Assembly (NCBI GenBank): GCA_000720375.1 | Contig: JOAA01000019.1 | Location: 124,001-188,000, forward strand | Source: Rhodococcus rhodnii | Lineage (GTDB): Bacteria; Actinomycetota; Actinomycetes; Mycobacteriales; Pseudonocardiaceae | Direction of reading: 5' to 3' | DNA: 64,000 bases | Shown here: in pieces, positions 46,437 through 55,153 of the stretch | Layout of the letters: every line of letters starts with the position of its first letter | Numbering within the stretch: the first letter of the stretch is position 1 | Translations under genes and position numbers: made by a program | The notes under the pieces: generated by a model | The model's input: only the letters and a program-made list of their open reading frames with translations | Told to the model about the DNA's origin: nothing | Databases searched by the model: none

Positions 46437-46521
46437 TTGGCTCGCCGAGGGGGAGGGGGCGAGCATCCATAGAGTAGCGCGTCGGCGACTGTGCGTGCCA
46501 GTGGTCGTTGCTAAATCGCGT

Positions 46522-47655
46522 TCACAATGTTGGCTGGCCGAGTGAATGACTGTCGATCGCTTCGGCCGGGGTGTGCCCGCTGTGCAGGAGTTTTGCCAGG
46601 TCGGCCGCGATGGCTGGGGCTGCGAAGCTGGTTCCGCTCCAGCGGGCCGTGCCGTATTCACGTGCTTCCGTGCCTGGGGCGACACCTTCTGTGCCGGTTT
46701 TCAGGCGGACGTAACTGGATGTGATGTCCACGCCGGGCGCGGTGGCGTTGACCCAGGGGCCTCGGTTGGAGAATCCCGCGATTGTGCCGGTTTGGTCGGA
46801 TGCGGCGACCGCTATCACTGCCTCGAGTGCCGCGGGCCAGAACGGACGGCTGCTGCCGCCGTTACCTGCGGCGGCGACGATCACTGTGTCGGGGAACTGG
46901 GCGAGTTCGTGGGCGAGGATCGGCGGGCATTGGTTGTCGGCCGTGTAGCAGCCTGATGTGAGCAGAATGATGTCGATGTGGCCTTTCGCGCGGATTGTGC
47001 GCAGTGCGGCCGCGACTGTTGTGTCGTCGGTGAGGCCCATGGAGGACAGGACGCGGTGGTGGCGGATGGTGACGCCGGGTGCTTTGCTGATCAGCACGCC
47101 TGCGACGAATGTGCCGTGTCCGCCTTGCCAGTCCGGGTTTCCGTCCACGTCGTGGTCGAGGACTTCGGGTTGCAGTCCCCATTCGGTGAACCAGCTTCGG
47201 CCGGCGAACCACGGGTGCGGGTCGAGTCCGGTGTCCAGTACGGCCACTGTGACCGGTGGGTCCCAGGTTTCCGGCGCCGGTGGCCGCGGGGCGGGTACGT
47301 CGATTTCCGGGCCGCCGATCCATGTCGGTGTGCCGTGCATGATCGGGCCCGCGATGTGGACGTGATTCGGCGCGACTCGCCATCGGCTGTTCACATCTGC
47401 CGCTACTTCAACGGGACGCTCACGCAATTCGGCGCGCAACATGATGCGTCCACTTGGGTCAATCCGGTCGACCCACCGGCGCAGTTCTTGACAGACCGGT
47501 TGGACCGCGTCCGGTTCGACGACCAATTGTCCCGCTCGGACAAGGCATTCCCGCGGCCCGTCTGGATCGTGCAAGACGAGGTCGGGCATCCGCCATTGCC
47601 ATCGGCTCACCCATTCGGACAGCCGCATGGTGCGTTGAGTGTCCACGAAGGACAC
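46522..47655 (-). CDS. S8 (subtilisin-like) serine protease without signal peptide
   Basis: The 377-aa subtilase has the complete triad: D141 (VAVLDTGLD), H180 (GGHGTFVAG) and S343 (SGTSFAAPAIAA), with oxyanion N265 (AAAGN). The first ~130 residues are charged and contain no signal peptide, transmembrane segment or inhibitor-type prodomain. The enzyme is therefore expected in the cytoplasm, unusual for this family. It lies upstream of the sigma-CHAT pair on the same strand. The GTG start at 47655 lacks a ribosome site; ATG 47628 is possible. Confidence 0.9.
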   Translation of the reverse strand: MSFVDTQRTMRLSEWVSRWQWRMPDLVLHDPDGPRECLVRAGQLVVEPDAVQPVCQELRRWVDRIDPSGRIMLRAELRERPVEVAADVNSRWRVAPNHVHIAGPIMHGTPTWIGGPEIDVPAPRPPAPETWDPPVTVAVLDTGLDPHPWFAGRSWFTEWGLQPEVLDHDVDGNPDWQGGHGTFVAGVLISKAPGVTIRHHRVLSSMGLTDDTTVAAALRTIRAKGHIDIILLTSGCYTADNQCPPILAHELAQFPDTVIVAAAGNGGSSRPFWPAALEAVIAVAASDQTGTIAGFSNRGPWVNATAPGVDITSSYVRLKTGTEGVAPGTEAREYGTARWSGTSFAAPAIAADLAKLLHSGHTPAEAIDSHSLGQPTL

Positions 47656-47922
47656 ATTGGCGGGATGGGATGGGACTCGCCCAGTCGCACTAGAAGGATC
47701 ACCCAGTTCGGTGAATACGACGGACCGTGATCATTGCCGAATGGACACACCGGGGTCAGACAACGAGATCCGCCTTTCCGGGCGGCGCTTACGAAGCTAG
47801 GGTGCAATCGGCGATGCGAGTGCGCGGGCATGAGTGTCATCGCTGATGTGTCCAAGGCTGGTAAGGCGGAAACGGTGGTGGTCTTGGTGACCGGCTCGGG
47901 TCAGGCGCGTGGCGCCTTGCCG

Positions 47923-48798
47923 ATGCTGCGTCGCCTTGTCATGCGTTTTCTCCTCGTTGCCGGGTTCACCGCGGCCGGTTGGCTGGCCGGCGTTCTGCTC
48001 ACCAACGGCACCGCGTCCGCCGATCTGATCAAGTTGCCGGAGATTCCCGGGGTCACTTCGTCGCAGCAGCAATCGACTGAGAAACCGGCGAAGAAGAACA
48101 CCACCGGCCTTGTCGACGGACTGCTCGGCGGCGTCACCTCAACGCTCAACGACACGCTTGGCGCAGTGACCACAACGGTCAACAACACCGTTGGCACAGT
48201 GACGAAGACGGTGACCAACACCGTCAGCAACGTCACGAAGACGGTCGACAAGGTCGTCGACACGGTGACTGACATCCCGCCCGCGGTCCTGCCGCCCAGT
48301 AACGGCGACAAGGATTCGTTGCTGCCCAAGCCGGTGACCGATCTGCTCAGCCCGGAGCCCAAGACTTCCGGCTCCAACAAGGACACCAGCACCGTGCGGG
48401 GCACGGACGAGACCGTGACTTCCACGCCGGAAGCGGTGCCGCAGACGCCCGAACCGGCCGCGGCTGCTCCCGTCGCCGAGCGTCCGCGCCTTCACAACGA
48501 GGCACGCAGAACGCAAGCAGTCGCCCATCCGGTCCGGGTGGGTTCCACTCAGGAAAAGGCAGCGCCCGCCGACAAGAAACCCGGCCCGTTGCCGGGTCCG
48601 TCGGGCCCGGTCGCCCCGGCCGCACCCGCGCCGACCGCGTCGGCCGGTGGCAACGGCGGCTGGGACGCGCGTGGCATGCTCGCCGTCCTGACGCCGCAGA
48701 CTTTGCTGGTTCCGCCGCACGCGGGCTTGCTGCACGCGACGGACAGCGTCACTGAGGTAGGCCGCTCGGCTGGCCTGCCGGCGACTCCGCCTGACTGA
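47923..48798 (+). CDS. Secreted low-complexity TV-rich protein
   Basis: The 291-aa precursor has a hydrophobic signal (MLRRLVMRFLLVAGFTAAGWLAGVLL, cleavage probably after TASA). A heptad-like stretch of TVxNTVxxVTKTV repeats (~55-110) follows, then a disordered Pro/Ala/Glu-rich region and a final hydrophobic patch. No enzyme motif is visible; it may be a cell-wall-associated filament or spacer. The start is uncertain: ATG 47830 and ATG 47941 are in frame. A hairpin with a T-run lies 290 bp downstream. Confidence 0.75.
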   Translation: MLRRLVMRFLLVAGFTAAGWLAGVLLTNGTASADLIKLPEIPGVTSSQQQSTEKPAKKNTTGLVDGLLGGVTSTLNDTLGAVTTTVNNTVGTVTKTVTNTVSNVTKTVDKVVDTVTDIPPAVLPPSNGDKDSLLPKPVTDLLSPEPKTSGSNKDTSTVRGTDETVTSTPEAVPQTPEPAAAAPVAERPRLHNEARRTQAVAHPVRVGSTQEKAAPADKKPGPLPGPSGPVAPAAPAPTASAGGNGGWDARGMLAVLTPQTLLVPPHAGLLHATDSVTEVGRSAGLPATPPD

Positions 48799-49245
48799 TT
48801 TCTCTTTTTCGCGGCATAACTCTGCCCTGAGTGCGTCTCACCTTGGGCGAGGAATGTCCCGGGGCTTTCCCGCGTCCACACGCAACACCCCAGAGCCACC
48901 CGACCTGCCGACCGCGCCCGGTCAGGTCGGGACCTGGGCCCCGGTGCCGCGATGCCCCCGCGGCGCCGGGGCTCCCCAACTGGCTGCTACGCCTGGCCGG
49001 CACAACGAGGGGCTGTGCCGACCACTCGCAGGACGAGCGGCCAGAGTGTCCGACCGGGTGTGATGGAACCCGAGAAGACACGGCTAGTGCGCCGGATGGA
49101 TACGCAACGACCAACAGGTCGAAGCGGTTACGCCATCCGGCGCACTGCTTTTTACAGCGTCTGAGGGTACGTTGACTACCCCTGAACGGATGGACCTATC
49201 TGAGCACGGCTCTGAGCAGCACGAACCGTGGATTCGGAATGCGGG
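48799..49245. other. Non-coding spacer with terminator
   Basis: This 447-bp gap lies between the convergent secreted-protein gene and the Clp-N gene. Small open frames here lack ribosome sites and family features. The only recognisable element is the terminator-like hairpin at 49086-49151. Confidence 0.5.
49086..49151 (+). terminator. Large hairpin with T-run
   Basis: Perfect 14-bp arms AGTGCGCCGGATGG (49086-49099) and CCATCCGGCGCACT (49133-49146) are followed by GCTTTTT. The 33-base loop contains a smaller GACC/GGTC stem. It can terminate plus-strand transcription from the secreted-protein gene. The distance from that gene (about 290 bp) also leaves room for a small RNA ending here. Confidence 0.75.
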
Positions 49246-49767
49246 TCACGCGACCTGGTCGCTGATGCCCCGGTAGGTGACGCCCTTGGCTTCGAGCGCC
49301 TGCGCGGCCAGCGACTGACGGGACAGCAGCGCCAGCAGAAGGTGTTCCGAGCCGATGTACTTGTGCTTTCTGCTCAGCGCTTCCTTGAGACATTGCTCCA
49401 ACGTCCGTTTGGCCTCGGTGCTGAACGGGATGTGCCGTTTGCGCCGTCCCGCAGGCGCCAGCGCGTTCTTGCCGAACGAAGCCTCGACACTCCGGATGAC
49501 GTTCTCGACGTCCACGCCGACCGCGGACAGCGCGGCCGCTTCTTCGTCGGTGAGCCCGCCGCGCCGCTTCACGCGGTCGAACTCCTCGGTGAGTTCCTCA
49601 ACGGTCAGGTGATGGCCGTCGAGTAGCCGCACGGCTGTCTCGTCCTGTCGTCGGATCAGGGAGACGAGCAGGTCCGTACTGTCGATCTCGGCGGATCCGG
49701 ACGTCCGCGCCTCTTGCTGCGCCCCGATGACCACATTGCGGACGGCGGTCGTGAATCGCTCGAACAT
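49246..49767 (-). CDS. Clp N-terminal domain protein
   Basis: The 173-aa protein consists of two Clp_N repeats (MFERFTTAVRNVVIGAQQEA and FSTEAKRTLEQCLKEALSRKHKYIGSEHLLLALLS) without any AAA+ module. Such stand-alone domains may act as adaptor or substrate-binding subunits or as regulators. ATG 49767 follows GGGAGGGG at proper spacing. It overlaps the upstream HTH gene stop by one base (TGATG), so translation is coupled. Confidence 0.9.
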   Translation of the reverse strand: MFERFTTAVRNVVIGAQQEARTSGSAEIDSTDLLVSLIRRQDETAVRLLDGHHLTVEELTEEFDRVKRRGGLTDEEAAALSAVGVDVENVIRSVEASFGKNALAPAGRRKRHIPFSTEAKRTLEQCLKEALSRKHKYIGSEHLLLALLSRQSLAAQALEAKGVTYRGISDQVA

Positions 49768-49976
49768 CAGCCCCTCCCGTGTTTCTTGTGCACCGCTTGC
49801 CTGCTGACCCCGAGTTCGTTCGCGATGTCCTGCCATGACCACCCATTGGCCCGCGCGTTGCGGACTTGGACCGCTTCGAGCCACTCGAGCAGCTTGCGCA
49901 ACGCCGCGACCGCACGCAGTCCCACCTTGGGATCTTTGTCGCCGGCCGCGGTCGCCAGCCTGGTCGCCTCACTCAT
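49767..49976 (-). CDS. Small HTH regulator coupled to Clp-N gene
   Basis: The 69-aa protein has a helix-turn-helix at the C terminus (NGWSWQDIANELGVSRQAVHKKHGRG). The pair HTH/Clp-N is recurrent in actinobacteria. Two copies of a palindrome lie directly upstream, and a -10 ends 6 bases before the ATG, so the message is probably leaderless and autoregulated. Confidence 0.88.
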   Translation of the reverse strand: MSEATRLATAAGDKDPKVGLRAVAALRKLLEWLEAVQVRNARANGWSWQDIANELGVSRQAVHKKHGRG

Positions 49977-49979
49977 ACC

Positions 49980-50025
49980 GTCAACCTAGATTGACACCCG
50001 TCCCGATGTCAACCTAGATTGACAC
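49980..50025 (-). promoter_or_regulatory. Duplicated palindromic operator and promoter of HTH/Clp-N operon
   Basis: GTCAACCTAGATTGACAC occurs twice, at 49980-49997 and 50008-50025, 28 bp apart. Each copy is itself a GTCAA-N6-TTGAC palindrome. On the minus strand the distal copy supplies -35 TTGACA and the proximal copy a -10 TAGGTT after 18 bp. The -10 lies 6 bases before the ATG at 49976. Confidence 0.75.
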
Positions 50026-50118
50026 AGCAGGTCACGCGGGCATTCCGAGTTCTGTTTGTGACCTAGGAAGCACAGCGATCGGCCAGTGTCAGGTGTCGAG
50101 GCCCAATAGGCTGACTTT

Positions 50119-51018
50119 GTGGGAAGTCTGCTATGGCTGGCGCTCGCCCTGGCAATCGCCGGGGCGGTGCTCAACGGCCTGGGGGCGTTGTGGCAGAACA
50201 CCGCGGTCCGTGACAACCAGACCGGCAAGCTGGTCAGCATCGCCGCGTTACTTCACCTGCTACGCAACCGCCGCTGGCTGATGGGCCAGCTGGCCGTGAT
50301 CATCGGAAGCGCACTGCACTTCGGTGCGCTCGCGTTCGCACCCGTCACCGTGATCCAGCCGATCGGCGTCCTGGGCATCGCGGTGACCACAGTGGCCTCC
50401 GCAAGGCGAGACCACTCCCAACTGTCCGTCGGCACCTGGCTGTCACTGGCCGCGATCGTGCTCGGCGTCGGCGGCTTCACGTCGCTGGCGGCATCGAACG
50501 CACAAGTCACCCGAGTCTCCGACGAGACGGCGGTACTGATCGCCATGATCGTCGGCCTGTTGCTGATGGTCCTCGGACTGATCGGCAGCATCGGCCACGG
50601 TCTGGTCCGTTGCCTGGCGTTCGCCGCGGGTGGCGGGGTCGTGTTCGGGTTCGCGTCGGTGGTGATCCGGCTCGCGGCACTCAGCGTGGAGCACGGCAAC
50701 CCGGCCGACTTCCCGACCGGATCGCTGATCGGCGCGATCCTGTCCATCCCGGTCGCGGTCTGGTTCATCCAGCAAGCGCACGCCAGCGGACCGCCGGATC
50801 TCGTGGTCGCGGCTTTGACGCTCGCGGATCCTATCGTGGCGATCGGCATCGGTTACGTCGCGCTCGGGGAAGGCGCGAAGACTTCGACCGTGGCGACGCT
50901 GGCTGAGGGCGCGTGCTTCTTGATCGCCGCTATCGGCATCGTCGTGCTGCCGCGCACGCGCAGGAAGTCGACGAGCAAGGTCGGCAACCACCTGCAGGCC
51001 CAGTACTCGGAAAGCTGA
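50119..51018 (+). CDS. DMT superfamily transporter (EamA-like)
   Basis: The 299-aa integral membrane protein has about nine or ten hydrophobic helices in two related halves. FAPVTVIQPIGVLGIAVTTV closes the first half and LTLADPIVAIGIGYVALGEG the second, as in EamA/DMT carriers. The substrate is unknown. The GTG start at 50119 is the first candidate. It is transcribed toward a repeat-containing spacer. Confidence 0.88.
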   Translation: MGSLLWLALALAIAGAVLNGLGALWQNTAVRDNQTGKLVSIAALLHLLRNRRWLMGQLAVIIGSALHFGALAFAPVTVIQPIGVLGIAVTTVASARRDHSQLSVGTWLSLAAIVLGVGGFTSLAASNAQVTRVSDETAVLIAMIVGLLLMVLGLIGSIGHGLVRCLAFAAGGGVVFGFASVVIRLAALSVEHGNPADFPTGSLIGAILSIPVAVWFIQQAHASGPPDLVVAALTLADPIVAIGIGYVALGEGAKTSTVATLAEGACFLIAAIGIVVLPRTRRKSTSKVGNHLQAQYSES

Positions 51019-51141
51019 CCTGCCCGGCAGCAGGTTCGGCTCGGGCTGGTCCAGCTAGGAGTGCGCAGGGGTTCCGGGCGGCCTGCAGCGCTCGTTCGGC
51101 GGTCCCCACTGCGCCAGGCGCTTCGACGACCCCACCCCCAA

Positions 51142-51195
51142 CCCCAGAACATCCCCCGCCACTCCCGGGGGGACGGCCCCAGGCCAGTCTATCGG
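51142..51195. repeat. Dispersed intergenic repeat, copy B
   Basis: This matches 27922-27990 without the internal duplication. A TGTGGACAA motif (51230-51238) follows, as in copy A's neighbourhood. The 427-bp gap 51019-51445 holds no supported gene; the rest is G-rich, with GGGGACACGGG-like runs and a hairpin before the chitinase end. Confidence 0.6.
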
Positions 51196-51411
51196 GGATA
51201 TGGGCAGGTCAAAGGGGTTACTGGCGCGTTGTGGACAACTGGATTTGCGAACGGACCGTTCGTGCGAAGTGCTGATGGGGGTGCGGGGCGCCGGGGGCGA
51301 GACACAGGATGCGGGTCGCCGAGTGCCCGGGCGCCGCGCGGGATACCGGGACCAGGTTTGGGGACACGGGACGCCGGGGGCGGGATGCGAGAGGGCGGAC
51401 TGACTGGAGGT

Positions 51412-51438
51412 GGCGCCCAAGGGGCTAGCTTGGGCGCC
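51412..51438 (-). terminator. Hairpin downstream of chitinase gene
   Basis: Perfect 9-bp arms GGCGCCCAA (51412-51420) and TTGGGCGCC (51430-51438) lie 7 bp past the chitinase stop. No U-tract is present; it is a putative GC-type terminator. Confidence 0.6.
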
Positions 51439-51445
51439 GGGTGGG

Positions 51446-52381
51446 TCAGCCAGTCACGGTGGCGTTGGCGCGGGTGAATTCCCATTGGCCTTGGCTGATG
51501 CCGCCGCAGTTGTTGCAGTCGCGGTTCAGCGCCCAGAAAGACACCCGAGCCAGGTGGACCGAGTTGGCCCAGCTGACGATGGCGCGGAAGTTGGCCGCTG
51601 TCACGATCTCACCGGTGTCGGTGCGGCCGTTCATCGACGACAGCCCCGACCTGCGCCACGCAGCGTCGTCAGTCAGGCCATAGCCGGCCTTCACGCGGTT
51701 CTTCAGTCCCGTCACCGAGCTCTTGGTCATCGCGACCATGTCGCCGCCGGAGCTGAAGTTGAACGGCATCACCGTCCACACGTCGACCGGGGCGCCGAGG
51801 TCGCGTGCTCGCTGGATCAACCTGTTGCCCCACGTCTCGGGGCCGTTGACCTCCGTGGGGATCGTGATCACGATCTTCACCGCGGGCCGCTGCTGACGGA
51901 CGATCTTGAGCGCGTTCAGGATCTTGTCCTGCACGGCCGCGTTCGAGAACTCGTCCGTGTTCTCGATGTCCAGGTCGATCGCGGTGAAACGGCCTGCGTC
52001 GATCACCTTCACGTAGGCGCCGGCCAGTGCTTGCGCCGTCGAACAGTACGTGCCGAGTTTGCGGCCGGACCAGCCGCCGATGGACGGGATCGCGTCGCCG
52101 CCCGCAGCCCTGATCTGGTTGACGCGCGTGATGTCGGCACCGGTCAGGGAGCGGTTGCCGTCCCACATCGGGTTGCAGGTTCCGTTGGACAGGATGAACG
52201 CCAACGTGAACGCCCTGATCCCGGTCTGGTTCATCACCGTCACCGGGTTGGGCGGGTTGCTCCACTGGTACAGGTATGGAGCGGCGAGGATGGGATTCAC
52301 CGCGGCTTGCGCCGCGGGCGCGAGACCGACAGCCATGCTCACGGCTGCCGCCGCGACAAGAATCCGCCGCATGATCTTCAT
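51446..52381 (-). CDS. Secreted chitinase, glycoside hydrolase family 18
   Basis: The 311-aa precursor has a signal peptide (MKIMRRILVAAAAVSMAVGLAPAAQA, ~27 residues) and a single GH18 TIM barrel. The active-site DxDxE is DLDIE at 136-140, with E140 as the acid, and the SxGG strand is SIGGW. No chitin-binding domain is attached. ATG 52381 follows GGAGG by 6 bases. A DasR-type palindrome lies about 100 bp upstream, fitting GlcNAc-responsive control. Confidence 0.93.
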   Translation of the reverse strand: MKIMRRILVAAAAVSMAVGLAPAAQAAVNPILAAPYLYQWSNPPNPVTVMNQTGIRAFTLAFILSNGTCNPMWDGNRSLTGADITRVNQIRAAGGDAIPSIGGWSGRKLGTYCSTAQALAGAYVKVIDAGRFTAIDLDIENTDEFSNAAVQDKILNALKIVRQQRPAVKIVITIPTEVNGPETWGNRLIQRARDLGAPVDVWTVMPFNFSSGGDMVAMTKSSVTGLKNRVKAGYGLTDDAAWRRSGLSSMNGRTDTGEIVTAANFRAIVSWANSVHLARVSFWALNRDCNNCGGISQGQWEFTRANATVTG

Positions 52382-52479
52382 TTGTGTCCTCCAGCATGCA
52401 GGGGTGCGGAGCCCACCTCCGACGTCTTAGGCGGCGGTGTCGGACCGGAGGCGGCCGACTACAGTCAGCGCCTTTCACG

Positions 52480-52492
52480 GTGGACTAGACCA
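52480..52492. promoter_or_regulatory. DasR-responsive-element-like site
   Basis: TGGACTAGACCA (52481-52492) differs by one base from the dre core TGGTCTAGACCA bound by the GntR-family GlcNAc sensor DasR. It lies about 100 bp upstream of the chitinase start and 79 bp from the divergent deacetylase start, a position typical for chitinase promoters. Confidence 0.65.
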
Positions 52493-52570
52493 AATGAGGC
52501 TGTCAAGGGGTAATAACCCGCCCCCGGTTCCGATACCCGAGTGGACACCTCGCCGCGAGAAGGGCCCTCG

Positions 52571-53248
52571 ATGCCAGCAAAGGTCATCAACCTCACCGTG
52601 CACGGCATCGGGAAACCACCACGGGAACTGGAACCCGGCGAAGACGGCACTTGGGTCACCGTCGAGCAGTTCGAGCAAGTCATGGACGCCGTTATCGGCA
52701 GGCCGGACGTGCGCATCACGTTCGACGACGGCAACTCCTCCGACATCGAGATCGCCTTGCCCCGCTTGCTGGAACGCGGCCTGACTGCCGAGTTCTTCGT
52801 GCTGGCCGGGCTGCTCGGCGAACCGGGCCGACTGGACCGCAACGATGTCCGTGAGCTTGAGGCGGCCGGGATGAAGATCGGTTCACACGGGTGGTCACAC
52901 CGCGACTGGCGGAGGGTCGATTTTCCCCAAGCGGTCGAGGAAATGGTTACCGCGCCACGGGTTCTCGGCGAGGTCATCGGCCATTCGGTGACCAGAGTGG
53001 CGGTGCCGTTCGGCTCTTACGACCGGCTTGTGTTGGGCCGATTGCGTTACGCGGGCGCGAGTCTGGTCTACACGAGTGACGGCGGTGCGGCGAAACCGGA
53101 ATCGTGGGTGCAGGCCAGGACCAGCCTGCGGCACGACATCGATCCATCTTGGACAGCGGATGTGCTCGCCGGTCAGCCGGGACTGCGGCGCGAAGCACGC
53201 AGGTTCGCCGCGGGACTGGTGAAACGCACTCGTGGCCCGGCGCGATGA
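52571..53248 (+). CDS. Polysaccharide deacetylase (NodB homology)
   Basis: The 225-aa NodB-fold protein has ITFDDGNSSD (catalytic DD) near residue 49 and the metal histidines in GSHGWSHRDW. No signal peptide is seen, so it acts in the cytoplasm or on lipid-linked intermediates. It probably removes N-acetyl groups during exopolysaccharide assembly. ATG 52571 follows AAGGG. Its end overlaps the start of the GT2 gene, placing it first in the polysaccharide operon. Confidence 0.9.
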   Translation: MPAKVINLTVHGIGKPPRELEPGEDGTWVTVEQFEQVMDAVIGRPDVRITFDDGNSSDIEIALPRLLERGLTAEFFVLAGLLGEPGRLDRNDVRELEAAGMKIGSHGWSHRDWRRVDFPQAVEEMVTAPRVLGEVIGHSVTRVAVPFGSYDRLVLGRLRYAGASLVYTSDGGAAKPESWVQARTSLRHDIDPSWTADVLAGQPGLRREARRFAAGLVKRTRGPAR

Positions 53249-54158
53249 GATTGGCGTGAGAGTCGCCGTCGTCATTGTGACGTACAACAGCGCGGACGCT
53301 CTCGGTTCGTGTCTTGCGTCGCTCCCCGACGGGTGCGACGGCGTCGACCTCACCGAGATCGTGGTTGCTGACAACGCTTCCCGGGACTCGACGTGTGAAA
53401 TTGCCAAGAACTTCACCGAGTTGCCGGTGCGCGTCGTCGACCTTGGCCGTAACGCGGGATATGCGGCCGGGATCAACGCCGGGATCGCATCCCTTGGTTC
53501 GTACGACGCCGTCTTGGTGATCAACCCGGATGTCCGGGTCCGCCCCGGTGCGGTTGCCAAGCTGGCCAAGGTTTTCCAACGTCCTGGTGTCGGGATCGCC
53601 GCGCCCAAGCTGGAGAATCCCGATGGCACCTTGCAGCCGTCGTTGCGGCGCCCGCCGACCGTGTTGCGGGCGTGGGCAGAGGCGTTGATCGGCGGGAACC
53701 GTGCCGGTCGCTGGGCCTCTCTCGGTGAGCTGATCACCGACCCACGTCGCTACGACGTCGCCGGGCCTGCTGCTTGGGCGACCGGTGGCGTGCTGATGCT
53801 CTCTGCCAAAGTGGTGATGACCGCCGGCCGCTGGGATGAGTCTTTCCTGTTGTACGGCGAGGAAACCGACTTCGCACTGCGGGCCGGGAATCTGGGTCTG
53901 CTGACGTGGTACACGCCGGATGCCGTGTTCGAGCACGATGGCGGCGACTCCGGAACCAATCCCATGCTGTGGGCGCTGCTCACGGTCAACCGGACGCGCG
54001 TTGTCCGTCGCCACTACGGTTTCTGGGCTTGGGCCGGATACTACGCGGCCGCTGTCGTCGGTGAGGGAATCCGTGCACTGGCGGGCAGGCGGACAGCCAA
54101 ACTAGCACTTGAATGGTTACTGAGACCGTCCAGGAGACTGCGGGTGCTGCCACAATGA
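53232..54158 (+). CDS. Glycosyltransferase family 2 (rhamnosyltransferase-like)
   Basis: The 308-aa GT-A enzyme has VAVVIVTYNSADALGSCLASL, VVADNASRDST, INPDVRV (DxD-type position) and LYGEETDFALRAG (catalytic ED), typical of cytosolic GT2 with dTDP- or UDP-sugar donors. GTG 53232 overlaps the deacetylase gene; GTG 53256 is an alternative start. The next gene begins in an ATGA overlap. Confidence 0.9.
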   Translation: MARRDEIGVRVAVVIVTYNSADALGSCLASLPDGCDGVDLTEIVVADNASRDSTCEIAKNFTELPVRVVDLGRNAGYAAGINAGIASLGSYDAVLVINPDVRVRPGAVAKLAKVFQRPGVGIAAPKLENPDGTLQPSLRRPPTVLRAWAEALIGGNRAGRWASLGELITDPRRYDVAGPAAWATGGVLMLSAKVVMTAGRWDESFLLYGEETDFALRAGNLGLLTWYTPDAVFEHDGGDSGTNPMLWALLTVNRTRVVRRHYGFWAWAGYYAAAVVGEGIRALAGRRTAKLALEWLLRPSRRLRVLPQ

Positions 54159-55153
54159 GACTTGTCCCTTTCGGGTCACTGACCGATGGCGACTTCGCGG
54201 CATGGCGGGCGATCCGAGACGGCGATTCCCGATGGGACAGTCCCTACTTCACGCCCGAGTACATCGCTGCCGTCCACGCTGGACGACCGGTCGAGGTGCT
54301 GATCGGCGACGGATTCATCTGGCCATTGCACAAGTCCGGAAGCTCAGCCAGACCGGCGGGCTCGCCGGGCGCCGACTTCCAGGGACCGCTCGTCGAACCG
54401 GGTGCCAGGTTCTCGCCGCAGGGATTGCTTGCGTCCGTTGGCATCCGGTCACTCTCGTTCGACCATCTGCTGGATGGTTACCAGGATTTCGAACCCTGGA
54501 TCGAGGAAAAGCGGGTCTCGCCGTTCATGGACGTGACCGGCGGTCTGGACGGTTACACCAAGCGGGTCGACAAGAGCGGGCGGGACAAGATGTCCGAAGC
54601 CCGTCGCCTCACCAACAAGGTTTCCCGCGAGCTAGGGCAAGTCGAGTTCACGGTCCAGGCGCGCGAAGGACTGGACCACGTCATCGCCCTGAAACGCGAG
54701 CAGTACGCGTCGACAGGAGCCCGAGACCACTTCGCCGATCCGGTGCACCAAGATTTGCTCTATCGCTTGCTCGACTCGGAGCTCGGCCTGCTGTCCACTG
54801 TGTACGCAGGGTCGCATCTGCTGGCCGCACATTTCGGAATTCGGTCCCAAGGTGTGCTGCACTGGTGGTTCCCGGTGTTCGACCGGAAGTTCGGCTCCTA
54901 CTCGCCTGGCTGGATCCTGTTGCGGGAGATGGTGATGGCCGCGCCGGGCCTCGGCATCACCAGGATCGATCTCGGCCGTGGTGAGGACGAGTACAAGCGG
55001 CGCGCGATGACCGGATCGTCCACTGTGTGCATTGGTGCCGTCACGTCCGGTCTACGGACGTCGGCCCGGCGGATGAGCCGGGCCGCTGTCGCTGCTGCCA
55101 AGGCGTCACCGATCGCCCCTCAGCTCAAGGCGATCGTGCGCAAGTTCCGCTAG
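54155..55153 (+). CDS. GNAT/FemAB-like acyl- or aminoacyl-transferase (CelD/BcsL type)
   Basis: The 332-aa protein resembles the CelD/BcsL acetyltransferases. The N-terminal half is divergent; the C-terminal GNAT half includes LKREQYASTGARDHF, LAAHFGIRSQGVLHWWFPVFD and RIDLGRGEDEYKRR. It likely modifies a sugar or lipid-linked oligosaccharide. The ATG at 54155 overlaps the GT2 stop (ATGA). It overlaps the convergent dehydrogenase gene by 4 bp. Confidence 0.88.
   Translation: MRLVPFGSLTDGDFAAWRAIRDGDSRWDSPYFTPEYIAAVHAGRPVEVLIGDGFIWPLHKSGSSARPAGSPGADFQGPLVEPGARFSPQGLLASVGIRSLSFDHLLDGYQDFEPWIEEKRVSPFMDVTGGLDGYTKRVDKSGRDKMSEARRLTNKVSRELGQVEFTVQAREGLDHVIALKREQYASTGARDHFADPVHQDLLYRLLDSELGLLSTVYAGSHLLAAHFGIRSQGVLHWWFPVFDRKFGSYSPGWILLREMVMAAPGLGITRIDLGRGEDEYKRRAMTGSSTVCIGAVTSGLRTSARRMSRAAVAAAKASPIAPQLKAIVRKFR

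Noticed and set aside
44989..46545. Plus-strand frame of 518 codons over the sigma gene and spacer
   Set aside because: Starts antisense to the CHAT/sigma genes and runs through hairpins; no domain or ribosome site.
48831..49175. Small plus-strand gene in the spacer
   Set aside because: Pro/Arg-rich, no start signal, and it ends inside the terminator hairpin.
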